The translations under genes and the position numbers were made by a program. This document shows, piece by piece, positions 35,856 to 49,202 of a stretch of DNA of 64,000 nucleotides (positions are counted from its first letter, which is position 1; each line of letters opens with the position of its first letter). Below the pieces are notes generated by a model, which was not told the origin of the DNA, made no database searches, and worked only from the letters and a program-made list of their open reading frames with translations. Origin of the DNA: Pseudozyma flocculosa PF-1 (taxonomy: Eukaryota; Basidiomycota; Ustilaginomycetes; Ustilaginales; Ustilaginaceae); assembly GCF_000417875.1 (NCBI RefSeq), contig NW_006920870.1, positions 808,727-872,726 on the forward strand, in the 5' to 3' direction.

Positions 35856-36936
35856 GCTGCAGCGGTCTGAAGCACACGAGCTGATGTCAAGCGCCGAGCC
35901 GCGAGACATTCTCCTCCCGTCCTCTGCCTTCAGAGTCCGTCCGTGCGAGGGCGAACAACGCCGCTCATCACATCACACCAACACACACGAGTCTGGAGAC
36001 CGAGCAGCATGATGAATGTCTGGATTGCAACGGACGGCCAACACGAACACGCCCCCGCCCAGCATGCCAAGCTACTACAAGGGGCTCTCGATCGACGACC
36101 CAGCGCTGCCGTCCGTACGAGCGAGACGACTCGCGACCGACCGTCCGACGCGAGCAGCCAACGGGCCGCCGTTGTGGAAAGAGCCAGAGCGAGGTCGGCG
36201 ATGACGCCGGCGGGCGAGACAGGAAGCGATGCGAGGGGCCTTGGTGGTGTTCAAAAATTGCCAAGTCGTCGTAAAGACAACAAGGACGCAAACTATAGGT
36301 AATTTGCAATCAGCAGTAAGCTTCTCCTCGGTAAAAACCTCACGGGATGAAGCGCCTGTGCCTCTGTGGGTGGTGCGCGAGGAGAGAGGTGGCGACAGCA
36401 AAGGCGGAGAGGGATGCCATAAGCATCATGCGACGGCGGCGGCGGAGGCGGCGGCGGTGGATGGCAGCGCCAGGGTCGGGGGTAGGGCGGTACTCACGCA
36501 GAAGAATGAGGAGCGGAGGGAAGGGGCGCGCCTGCGAGCGAAGCTTTTGAGGGGCGGCCGTCGCACCAGGCGGTCCGGCTGGGTCGAGGGGCCGCGCATT
36601 GCCCCCGGTCTGGCGAGATGCGATCACCAGCTTCAAAAATTCCCACGACCGGCGCTGGGGTGCCAGGGCTCTTTTGAACTTCGGAGCCGCGCGCAATTTT
36701 CCGCAAGGCGGAGCGGTGGGCCCTGGCGTCCGCGTCCACACGGCAGGCCACGGCCAGGGCCATGGCAAGACTAGGGCTGGCGTCCAGGGGGGGCACCGCC
36801 GGCCACGGCTGGCCCCACGCAACGCTTTGCTCCCCGAACCCAGGTCTTCTCTCCGCCGCCGTCGTCGTCGTCAAGGTTCAGCAAGTCATCCCTCCGCCAC
36901 CCGCACACCACCACCAACACCACCTACATCGCAATC
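35856..36936. other. Intergenic region and rps18 promoter
   Basis: No gene recognised. The last ~90 bases before the rps18 start are rich in CCACC and TCC, as in the leaders of other genes here. Confidence 0.5.
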
Positions 36937-38184
36937 ATGTCTCTCGTTCCCCCGGACCCTTCGCAGAACTTCGCGTTCATCCTGCGGTGAGCATCCGACA
37001 CGGCTGCCCTCGAAATCGACCCGCCGGAGCGACACCAGCAGCACCACCACCGCCCGCCAGCGCACGCCAGCATCATTGTCGTCTCGAGCGTCCGAAGCAG
37101 CAGCAGCATCGCAGCACGCACAGCATCGCCGGAGGGGAGCAGACGTCATTCGTAGCGTCTGGCCGCAGGGATCGTGACGGACGGGCGGAGAGGCAGCTGG
37201 ACGTACGACCGTCGAAGGACGGACGAGAGCCTCTGTTGCGGGACGACGCAGCCCTTGCCATGATGGTCGCGCTGCGAGCACAGCGAATCGGCACGAGACC
37301 GTCCACGAGACTGTCCAAGATCGGATCAGGCGTCAGCGACACGCTGCGACACGCTGCGACACGCTGCGACGGCTGCGACGGCTGCGACGGCTGTACCAAC
37401 TGGCGGGACTTTGCGACGATCGACGCTCGACAAACGACAATGATGCTGGCCCTGGACGGCGGTCGGTGCCGCAGCCGGCCGCGGCCGACATTCACAGGCA
37501 GTCGCACTTACCCGCCTGCATCTCATGCCTTCCCGCCCTGCCCGCTCACAGTCTCCTCAACACCAACGTTGACGGAAAGATCAAGATCCAGTACGCCCTG
37601 ACACAGATCAAGGGTGTCGGTCGCCGATACTCCAACATCGTTTGCAAGAAGGCCGATATCGACCTCTCCAAGCGGTTAGTGTTTGGGATACCTGCAGGGC
37701 GCGGGGCCAGGACGGAGGAAACCTGCACTGCTTGCGGACATGCTGCGAGGGAATGACAGGTTGGAGGATTCGTGATGGCCACGGGCGCGTGGAAGCACTC
37801 GGAAGCGAGACTCGAGGAGGGACGCCGCCCCGCAGCAGCATCGCTGACTTTCGCTTCTGTGCTCTGCCTGCACCCTTCCTTCGCCCCCGCAGCGCCGGTG
37901 AGCTCAACTCGGACGAGCTCGAGCGCATCGTCACCATCCTGCAGAACCCCGCCGAGTTCAAGATCCCGGCCTGGTTCCTCAACAGGCAGAAGGACATTGT
38001 CGACGGCAAGAACGCCCACATCCTGTCCAACGGCCTCGACTCGAAGCTGCGTGATGACCTCGAGCGCCTGAAGAAGATCAAGGCCCACCGTGGTATCCGC
38101 CACTACCTCAACCTCCGCGTCCGTGGTCAGCACACCAAGACCACCGGCCGCCGTGGCCGCACCGTCGCCAACAAGAAGAAGTAA
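36937..38184 (+). CDS. RPS18: 40S ribosomal protein S18 (uS13)
   Basis: Component of the small ribosomal subunit head, contacting P-site tRNA and the 60S B1 bridge. Exons 36937-36986, 37552-37674 and 37893-38184 give 154 residues, close to the family's 146-152. Readable motifs: [17 protein letters not shown], then [77 protein letters not shown] and the basic tail [20 protein letters not shown]. Both splice junctions regenerate Arg codons (CG|T and CG|C). The first intron is unusually long here (565 nt) and contains short tandem repeats. A long or early intron is common in fungal ribosomal protein genes. Confidence 0.97.
37341..37388 (+). repeat. Short tandem repeats inside rps18 intron 1
   Basis: Three copies of the decamer ACGCTGCGAC (37341-37370) are followed directly by two copies of the related nonamer GGCTGCGAC (37371-37388). 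Confidence 0.9.
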
Positions 38185-40418
38185 ACGCGCTGCCGCGACG
38201 CTTTTGTGCGGGAGTCCCCACGGGTCCTCCTCGCCTCGTCCTGGTTCCGTTTTCTTGCTTCTCGTTCGCTTCGGTCTGGTTTCGCATCCCCTTCCCTTCG
38301 GTGGCCACCGCCTCGGCCGCCGTCGTGGCTGTAACATTGACTTGATGGTGGCGGCCGCTCCTGCTGGGTTTTCTCGAGGACGACCCGGCGGGCCCAGTCG
38401 CCCTGCCCCCTCTGGCCGGCGTCTTCCCTCGGGCACAGGCGATCGGGGCAGCAAACAACGCACGCACACACACGCACCCACCCACCACATCACCAAAAAC
38501 GTCCTCGCAGGCCGTACGCTCCTCGAGCCTCGCCCCGCGCGGACTCGCAGTTACGTCGGCCACCCCCGGTCCATGCCCTCTCGTCTGCCATGGTCCTCTA
38601 CACGAGCTTGGAGACCGGCCTCGACTGGGGTCGTTTCCGAGCCTCGCACGGCATCACCTCCACACATGTAGTATCCCCTGCACGATGCGCAATAAGCCAA
38701 ACCAAAAAGCCTCACCCAGACCATGCGCGTTGCTGCTTCGCGTTTGCGTGTGTCGACGCGGTTCCTCTGTCGGATCGTGGGAGACGCACTTGCGATCCAG
38801 ATGCACCTCGACCAGGACATCCCGCGACGATATTCTGCCGCGACAGATCGATAGGGCCCCCAGCATCAACCCCCCCTCTACCCGCCTCCCCCCTTTCCTT
38901 CCGACATACTTGTTCGTATCCTCCTTCTTGCCCCCTACCCTTCTGCGATGGCCTGGCTACCGGATCAAAGACTGACCACATCCACCCCTTGCCCTCGTCC
39001 TGCGCTTGCCCCTTGCTCCCCCTGCCCTTCTCAGACCTTGGCACTTCCAGTCCCGCTCAGGCATGGACGCGGCCTGCGGCCGCGGTCCTCGAGGCGGCAA
39101 ACAGTCTTCGGCGAGGAAGTGTGTCGCGTATCCGACCGTGACCGCTTGATCAGAGGTCTGTCGAAGCCTTGTCACGGTGCAGGGCCGTTGGTCCGCCGCA
39201 GAGGTCTCGAGCGAAGAGCCCTGCTCGACAGGCTCGGGTCGACCTTGAATGGCGGCGACGAGGAGCGATAAGAGTAAAGCAGATTGCTGCAGCAGCCGTG
39301 TGCGATCAGAACGAGACGGAGAGTCTTGCTGTAGCGCTGACCACGTCGTCACGAGCACGACCTCCGGTATGCTGAGCTTGTTCGGATGAGCCAGCGCGAC
39401 GGAGGGACCATGGCCGCATACATAAACGCGTCGACCGACTGACGAAGGCCCGTGGTCGGCCTTTGGCTTGCAGCCTTGCCGGCAATCCACGTCGGCGCAT
39501 CTGAAAGAGAGGCAGGCCAGCAGGGTGGGCGACTTTGGAAGGCCTGCCAAGCAAGCAGCGCGCACCAAAGAGGCCCAGGACACGCGGCCTGGGCGCAGGC
39601 CACAGGCAGGCTAGGCTAGGGCAGGCGTTTGGCCGGCCTTTGACCCTGACTCCGTTTTTCTCCTGCTTGCTTTTTTCTCGCCCTTTTGAGCCGGCCTGTC
39701 AGGCCAAGGCCAAGGCGGCCGCCCCGATTGCAGAGCGTCCAATCACGCTGACGACACCGGCCCGTCCTTCCTGGCCTGCCGCCCACCTCTTTGCTCTCTC
39801 CAGGCGGCCGGCCAGCCGCCCGGAAGCTGGGATACGCGAAGACCGCAGATCGAGAAGCAGCCAGCTGGACCCGCACCGCCCGCCCACCGCCCACACACAC
39901 CCACTTCTCCGCTCCCTTTTTTCTTCTTACCTCACGGAAGCCACGCTCGCTCGCTCACTGTACTCACTCACACCTACCGCCTCGCTCCTCGGTCCCGGCG
40001 TGGTTCTTTCTTCCCTTTCCCACCTCGTTCGCCGCATCGTCGGACGCAACATCCTCCTCGCTTTTCCTCGTCTCGGCGCTCGTTTGATCGCTCCTCTAAT
40101 CTCGGCCAGCCGCGCTCTGTCGTCAAGATTGACGGCTCGCTTCAAGGTCGCCAGTCGTCGGCTCCGTCTGGGTTCCACTCCGCACCGCGACGTCCTTCGC
40201 TCGTCAACGAGGCTGCACCTTCAAAGGTCCGCTCAAGCCACTGCCACCTGCCCTCTGCGCACCAGGCCTCGCAGTCTGATCCGGCCCGCTACAACCACGC
40301 CGAGCCTCTTGCCACTGCGAGCTGCAGCGTCTCCGAACAGACGGCCGATTGTCGACCATCTCCTGCTGGCCCCGCATCGATCCGCACTTCACCACACACT
40401 GATCTCGACGCCGACCAA
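38185..40418. other. Intergenic region between rps18 and the mitoferrin gene
   Basis: No gene supported. Holds the second arm of the 202-bp inverted repeat. A plus frame (39535-40503) overlapping the mitoferrin start region is Ser/Arg/Pro-rich and reads through its leader in another frame, so it is rejected. The leader before 40419 is C/T-rich. Confidence 0.5.
38865..39066 (+). repeat. 202-bp perfect inverted repeat, arm 2
   Basis: Identical to the reverse complement of 30135-30336. It lies about 680 bp past the rps18 stop codon. Flanking bases on both sides differ completely from those of arm 1. Confidence 0.9.
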
Positions 40419-41563
40419 ATGTCCGACACATCCGTATCCGCTCTCGAAGAGGAGATCGACTACGAGGGTCTTGGCAACAATGTGCCGCTCCATATCAACA
40501 TGATCGCGGGTTCCCTCGCCGGTATCAGCGAGCATGCCGTCATGTTCCCCGTCGACGTCATCCGAGTGAGTGGCGTGTGCCCCCCCTGCGGCCCAGTCGT
40601 GAGCCCGCGTCTCCCTGGAGGGTCCGTTCAGTCTGGGCGCAGCTGCCACTGCCTCGTCTTGATCCGCAGATGGGTGCGAGGGGTGGAGCGGGAACCCCTG
40701 GCACACCACAGACCAGCGCGGACGCCCTGCTGACCTGGTTCGCTCTCCTCTCGTGGGCCGTCCTCCTCGCCTCTCCACAGACGCGGATGCAGATCCTTTC
40801 GGCAACCCCGGCCGCCACGTATACGGGCGTCGTGCAGGCCTTCAACCGCATCAGCACGCTCGAGGGCGCGCGGACGTTATGGCGAGGTGTGGCATCGGTC
40901 ATCATGGGCGCGGGGCCAGCGCACGCCGTCTACTTTGGCACCTACGAGACGGTCAAGGACATGACGGGCGGCAACCGCGAGGGCCACCAGTTTGCCAGCA
41001 CCGCCTTTGCGGGCGCATCGGCCACGATCGCGGCCGACGCCTTTATGAATCCGTTCGACGTGATCAAGCAGCGCATGCAGATGCACGGCTCGACACATCG
41101 CACCGTCATGCAGTGCGCCCGCAACGTCTACCAGGCCGAGGGCCTGCGCGCCTTCTACGTCTCGTACCCGACGACGCTGACGATGACGGTGCCCTTTACG
41201 GCGGTGCAGTTTTCGGTGTACGAGTGGGCCAAAAAGGTCCTCAACCCGTCGGAGAGCTACTCGCCCGTCACCCACGTCACGGCGGGAGCGTTTTCGGGCG
41301 CCGTGGCGGCGGCCGTCACCAACCCGCTCGACGTGGCAAAGACGCTGCTCCAGACGCGCGGCAGCAGCACCGACCCGCGCATCCGCTCCGCCTCGGGCAT
41401 GCTCGAGGCCTTCCAGATTATCCGACAAAAGGCCGGCCTCAAGGGCTTCGCGAGGGGCCTCACGCCGCGCGTCCTCACCTTTATGCCGTCCAACGCCCTC
41501 TGCTGGCTGTCGTACGAGGGCTTCAGGTTCTTCCTCAACGAGCAGACCAAGTCGAGCGTCTAG
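40419..41563 (+). CDS. MRS3: Mitoferrin-type mitochondrial iron carrier (Mrs3/Mrs4, SLC25A28/37)
   Basis: Inner-membrane carrier importing iron(II) into the matrix for haem and Fe-S synthesis. Exons 40419-40565 and 40781-41563 (intron 215 nt) give 309 residues, the usual carrier length. Three carrier repeats are seen: HINMIAGSLAGISEHAVMFP-VDVIR joined by splicing to TRMQ; then NPFDVIKQRMQMHG; then NPLDVAKTLLQTRG. These give the PxDxxK/R signatures for six helices. The EHAVMFPVD and NPFDVIKQRMQ forms are those of mitoferrins rather than of ADP/ATP or SAM carriers. The Met-rich TMTVPFTAVQF in the second half fits the family. The intron falls between the Arg and Thr of the first signature. Confidence 0.9.
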
Positions 41564-42437
41564 GCGGGCGTCGCGCGGGATCCGGAACGGCGGGTGGTCA
41601 TCGGTCAAGAGGGCCCTTCATTCGGGCGAGGCTGTGGTGGGCCCATATCGGCTGCGGAGCGGGAGCAGTCTCTCCAGCCACACGTGAATCCTCGGGGAGC
41701 CAGCACCGCCGACGGATGCCGCCTCGGCCATGCATCGAGACTCTGGATGACGCGTGCGCAGCGCAGTCTTCGGCGCGAGAGGCCCGGACCTCTCGTCGCG
41801 GCTGTTGCAGTCGCAGACGCTGCCAGCTGGGCACTGTGCACCCTGGGCCAGGTCATAGCAGCCGGCAAGGCGGTCAACCCTGGCCGCGAGAGCGTCATCA
41901 GATGCCCCCAGCCAGCCTGTCTATGCCCCTCCCGCTTTTCAAAATAAAGGGCCCTCGCCACGCAAGGAAGGAGGGGGGCGATCCCAACGTCAAGGTCATC
42001 CGTCTCTGCCCTCGATGCGCGGCCGAGGAGGGGCGTGCAAGAGCCGCAATCGTGCCGCGCCTCGCCTCACCGCACACGTCGCCTCCGCCTCCGCTGTCGT
42101 CCGTCGTTCACTGTCATGCCTGATGCTTATCCGCTCCCATCATGTTGTCCTTGTATACATCCCTCTCAATCCACTCGGCCTCTCGTTATGCTCTCGCTTC
42201 ACCGCCGCAGCTGCGTCGCTTGTCGCGTACCCGTCGGCATCGCGGTGTGTGTGTGTGTGCGACTGCTGCTGCCAGGATAGCTATGCTGTGCGGGTTCGGA
42301 TGGAATCCGGTTTGCATGATGATGGACACTGGGGGTATACGGCACGGCAAGGGCAGGGGTACGCCGCTCTCTTTCTTCTTTCCCCCTCGTGCTCCGTCTA
42401 TGGGGGAGGTGTTGGCGAGAAAGAGGACGGTGCGTTC
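41564..42437. other. Convergent intergenic region
   Basis: Lies between the 3' ends of the mitoferrin and AP-3 sigma genes. No gene seen. A short GT microsatellite is at about 42245-42260. An AATAAA-like element (AAAATAAAG near 41940) could serve mitoferrin polyadenylation but is 380 nt downstream. Confidence 0.4.
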
Positions 42438-43627
42438 TCATCTGCCGTACCGACCTCTGCCTCTGGATCCACCACCAAGGTACTGACTGCCGAGGTTGGC
42501 GAGCGCATCGACCATAAAGGTCCCCTTTGGCCAGGCGATGCCCCCTCCCCCTCCGCCGCCTCCACTGCCGCTGCTGCTGCTCGATGACCCTCCATTGCCC
42601 CACCCTGGAGAACCGGGGAAACCGAGGTTGAGCGAGGAAGGGGTGAGCGAGGAGAGGTTGGACGTGGCTGATGGGACGAACGAGGCCAGACCGCCGCCGC
42701 CCGGTGTGGTTGCCGCCGACGTCTTGCGCGCGCGCGATGTGGTTTGTGCTGCGGGCGGGGCGGGCCGAAGTGGGGCAAGGGAGGGTCAGTCTCCGAGCAG
42801 CGATGGGCGGAGGCTCGAGAGAGGCCAGGGATAGACGGGTACGCACCTGCCGAAACAATTTCGTTGATGTTGGTCTCGACCACGAGGCCTCCCTGTATCA
42901 GCTCGCACAGGATGGCATGGACCTGGCGTGGGCGGCAGGGGAGGTCTTCGTTTAGCAAGAGAGCGCCAGAGGGATGCCGGCGGCCGGATGTACAAACGGA
43001 ACACTGGCCAGCTCACCTCGTCAAAGTGGAAGATGAGGTCGAGCTCGCACACGTTTTCAAAGCAGCGGTCGAGGGATTCGACAAAGACCTGATGGCGGGG
43101 ACGAGAGAGGGCGGGTCATGGGGCAAGGACGGGTGTTCGACATTCGATCAGCGGGTCGCGGGAATAGAGCGCAACTTGTGCAGCCGGGTCTGGCCGCTCA
43201 CCTGGATGAGGTCAAGGATACCAAGCTCGCTCTCGCTCTGATCGACGACAAAGACAAAGTAGAGGGTGGCATAGTGGCGGTAGATGACCCTGAGCTCGTC
43301 CTGGTTGGAGCGGTCCGAGGTCTCGCCTCTCGTTGACCGTCTTGCGGCGTTGGCGGTGTTGGTGCCGCTGCCGCTGCCGCTGCCGCTGCCGCTGCTTGGG
43401 GCGGTGCGGGAGGTGCTGGAAAAGGATACGGCGTCGCTAGGGGGTGGTAGTAGCGGTGTGAGTTCGGGGGCGTCGAGGAAGTTGCACACGCCGTCGGGGC
43501 GCTTGGAGACGAGGCGGTAGATGAGGCGGATGAGGGCCTGCTGGCGCGCCGAGGGGAGCTGCGAGTAGAACTTGGTGAGGCGCGGCTTGCCGTGGTTGTT
43601 GACGATGAGGACGGCGCGGATCGTCAT
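42438..43627 (-). CDS. APS3: AP-3 adaptor complex sigma subunit
   Basis: Small subunit of the AP-3 coat that sorts cargo from Golgi/endosomes to the vacuole. Exons 43627-43202, 43088-43017, 42922-42847 and 42748-42438 give 294 residues. The longin core reads MTIRAVLIVNNHGKPRLTKF, then VIYRHYATLYFVFVVDQSES, ELGILDLIQ, VFVESLDRCFENVCELDLIF and GGLVVETNINEIVSA. The NHGKPR and ELGILDLIQ forms are specific to AP-3 rather than AP-1/2 sigma. Two oddities: a ~60-residue Pro/Ser/Gly-rich insertion between residues 52 and 112, in the loop before IYRHY, and a long Gly/Ser-rich tail ending LGSQYLGGG. Typical family members have about 150-195 residues. The last exon has no long ATG-initiated frame and was placed by splice sites. 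Confidence 0.9.
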
Positions 43628-44147
43628 GCCGTGCTGCGGGTTGGCCGTTGAAGTGCGGCTGCAGATTGACAGAGGGGACGATGAGGAAGGTTGGTGCGAG
43701 GATTGGTGCCGGCAACGTTGGAAGGGGGCCAGGCGAGGCTCAGCGCGAGAGAGAGGGTGTGGAGGAAAGGGTCTTGGTGGCCGGCGCAACCAGCAGTCAG
43801 GGTGTTGGACCAACCCAGCGTTCCTGGAAGGAGTAGAATGTCAGGCTTAGTCAGCAGTACCTCTTCTTGGCCTGGCCTCCGAGCCTGGTTCGGCTTTCGC
43901 CCGTGTTTCGGGCCAGCGATGGGGGGCCCGGGTCTGGGTCTGGGCCTGGCCTGCGCGCCCTCGCCCGTGGCCCACACCCGCTTCCTTCTTCCCCAGAGCC
44001 CCGCAGCGCAGCCTCGCCGCGTGCCAATTCGGACGGGCCCGCCTGGGCTTGCTTCTTCTCAGTCCCCCGCTCCTCGTCCTTCCGCCACCATCCCTCTTAT
44101 CACTTCGAACACACTCCCTCCGAAGACACCTCGATCCATCCTCCATC
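43628..44147. promoter_or_regulatory. Divergent promoter region between AP-3 sigma and Shr3
   Basis: 520 bp separate the two start codons. The segment 43900-44000 has CTGGGTCTGGGC-type repeats. Specific elements cannot be assigned. Confidence 0.35.
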
Positions 44148-45091
44148 ATGGGCTTCCGTACCGGTGCCGTCGTCAGCAGCGTCGCCTTCCTTTTTGGTGC
44201 GTTCAAGCCCCCGTTCATCCCCCACCCCCCCGTCCTCGCAAGCTGACCCATGCTCCGTCTCGATGTTCGGCCTTCTTCTTCCCTCGCGACAGGCGTCCTC
44301 TTTATCGCATCGATCTACGACTTCCCGCTGCTCTACAGCGCCACCCTCGAGCCCGCCGCCGTCGACGCCGCAGACCGCTTCTACCTCTCGATCCACAATG
44401 CCCCCACCGCCGTCACCGCCTTGCTCCACGGCATGATGGGCCTCGGCATCGTCGGCCTCATTGCCAAGCTCCACCACTGGACCGAAATGGCAAAGTACTT
44501 TGACGGCGGAAGCCTCGGTGCGTTCCGACCCGTCTTCCTACCTCTCCTGACCCCGCTCGCTTCGGCTCTCTGCCCCACACCCACTGCCGTCACTGACCTG
44601 ACGCCCCCGACCCCCCCCCCCCCCCCCGGCCCCTTGATCCTACCCGTTCTGGCCTCACCGCCCCTCCGCCAGCCCTCTTCATGGGCGGAGTATGCATGTA
44701 CGGCGGCGTCGTGGTGCCCAACCTGCGCCTGCTCAACGACCCGACCAACGACTACCTCCTGCTGCGCTCGGCCATCATGACGCAGCGCCACGCCCAGAAG
44801 GAGGCCTTCGACAAGGGCCACTCGACCTTTGCGCCGCCTCAGGGTCCCATGACGCCCGACGAGCGCACCAGCTGCATCCGCATCATCTCGGCCACCAACA
44901 CCATCATCGCCGCCCTCCTGCTTGGCGTCGTCGTCCTCCAGACCTCGCAGTGGTACCTCGAACGACAGGACAACATCCAGAAGGAGGCCAACCGCCGAAA
45001 GCAGGAGGCCCTCCTCTCGTCGTCGTCGTCGTCGTCCAAGGCTGCTGCCCCGGCAGCCGCTGCCACTCCCGAGGCCAAGAAGGATCAGTAG
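44148..45091 (+). CDS. SHR3: Shr3-family ER membrane chaperone for amino acid permeases
   Basis: ER-resident membrane protein that keeps amino acid permeases soluble for folding and COPII export. Exons 44148-44196, 44293-44517 and 44673-45091 give 230 residues. There are about four membrane segments: the first (GAVVSSVAFLFGVLFIASIY) is built across the first intron; then TALLHGMMGLGIVGLIAKLH, LFMGGVCMYGGVVVPNLRLL, and ATNTIIAALLLGVVVLQTSQ near the end. The tail is charged and Ser/Ala/Lys-rich with EAKKDQ at the end, cytosolic and suited to coat contact. NAPTAVTALLHG and KLHHWTE resemble basidiomycete Shr3/Psh3 proteins. Intron 2 contains a 14-16 base C tract near 44611. Confidence 0.8.
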
Positions 45092-45246
45092 ATGCGGCGA
45101 AACAAGAGGCGGCGACTCGCGTGCTGACACTAGTCGTCTATCCTCCATGTAAATAGCGCAGCGCGCCGTCCGTCCGGATCGACGGGGCGCAGAATGGAAC
45201 AACAGTGCACGCTTCAGCTCGGGCTCTTTGCAGCAGACCTGTCGTT

Positions 45247-45263
45247 TCTTTCTCTTTCTCTCC

Positions 45264-45295
<32 letters not shown>

Positions 45296-45415
45296 GAGAC
45301 TGCCCAAGGCCACACGGNNNNNNNNNNNNNNNNNNNNCCTTCGTACGTACCGGGTCCGGGTCCGTTCCGTTTCGTCGACGCGACGACTCGTCGTTCTTCT
45401 TCTTCTCCTCCTCTC

Positions 45416-45459
<44 letters not shown>

Positions 45460-45475
45460 TCCCCCCCTCTCTCTC
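45247..45475. repeat. CT microsatellites flanking a 20-N gap
   Basis: A (CT)n tract at about 45247-45296, a run of 20 N at 45318-45337, and a second (CT)n tract at about 45400-45475. It lies in the convergent 3' region between shr3 and cdc48. Confidence 0.95.
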
Positions 45476-45610
45476 TGTGCGTGCTTGTGTGCGCGCGTGT
45501 GCGTGGCAGGGAACGGGACAATCAGAAACGAGACCGAGGCGCGGGGTCGATGAATATTACATTGTGCTTGGACTTTGGCCGTCGTCGGGCGCAACTTCTC
45601 GCGCGCGCGC

Positions 45611-48346
<2,736 letters not shown>

Positions 48347-49202
48347 GGTGGGTGTCGTTCAGACGCTTGCGAGTGGGGCAGAGCGGCGTCGTCGGGGTGG
48401 CGTTAGGCCAGTAGGAGAAAGGGAGCAGCTCTTGTGGAGAGCGAATGTGGCGTGGCGAGGCTCGTACGGCTCGATCTATGTCGATGCAGAGAGGGTGCCA
48501 GACGGAGGTTGGACCAGGAGTATTGAGTGTACGGCGGAAAAGGTAGTGAAGGGTGGTGGTGGCGGTGGTGGTGGCGGCGAGGAAGGGCGGAAGGTGCCAG
48601 AGCGCTGGCAAAGAAGGGGTTTGGCTGGGCTGGCTGGCCTGACCTGCGTGGATGATTGACGTGGAGCGGTGTGGGCCCGGGCTCAGCGCCCCGTCAGCCC
48701 GCCCAGGCGCAGCCAGCCTGTGGCCTTCTCTCGTCAGAGTGCGTTTGGGTGCGTTGCGTGTGCGCGTGTTGCGCGGCCTCGATCACTGCCCCTTGCCGCT
48801 GCGCCCAAGCCATCAGTCCGCGCCCACGCCCGCAACCCCGGCCAGCAGCCCCGGGCCAGCGCACCGATGTGCATGTGGAGGCGTGCCTCACTTTTTGCGC
48901 CCCGGGCCCGAGATCCTCTCGGGCCCTTGGCTCAGAGCCAGCGGCGCCCGGCCGGCGACCCACCCCGCCCCCTTTGTCCCCGCCACCACCACCACCACCA
49001 GCAGCTTCCCCGTCGTCGTCGATATCACGCTACTCCCCCCGCTAGCAAGCTTGGAAAATCCAAAGTGGCAATCTGGAAAGGAACCTTTCTCTATCTCGAT
49101 TGGCGCGATCACGCAGGCAACAGGGGCGAACATCGAGCGCGGTCCAGCCGCATCCTCCTGCGTCTGCAGACCCGTCCGAAAGTGGCCCTCTGCTTGCATC
49201 TC
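48347..49202. other. Intergenic region, cdc48 promoter
   Basis: No gene seen. A GGT/GGC-rich stretch lies near 48555-48580. The region also carries the 3' flank of the Vrg4 gene. Confidence 0.45.

Noticed and set aside
39535..40503. 322-codon plus ORF overlapping the mitoferrin start
   Set aside because: Runs through the mitoferrin leader in another frame with Ser/Arg/Pro bias.
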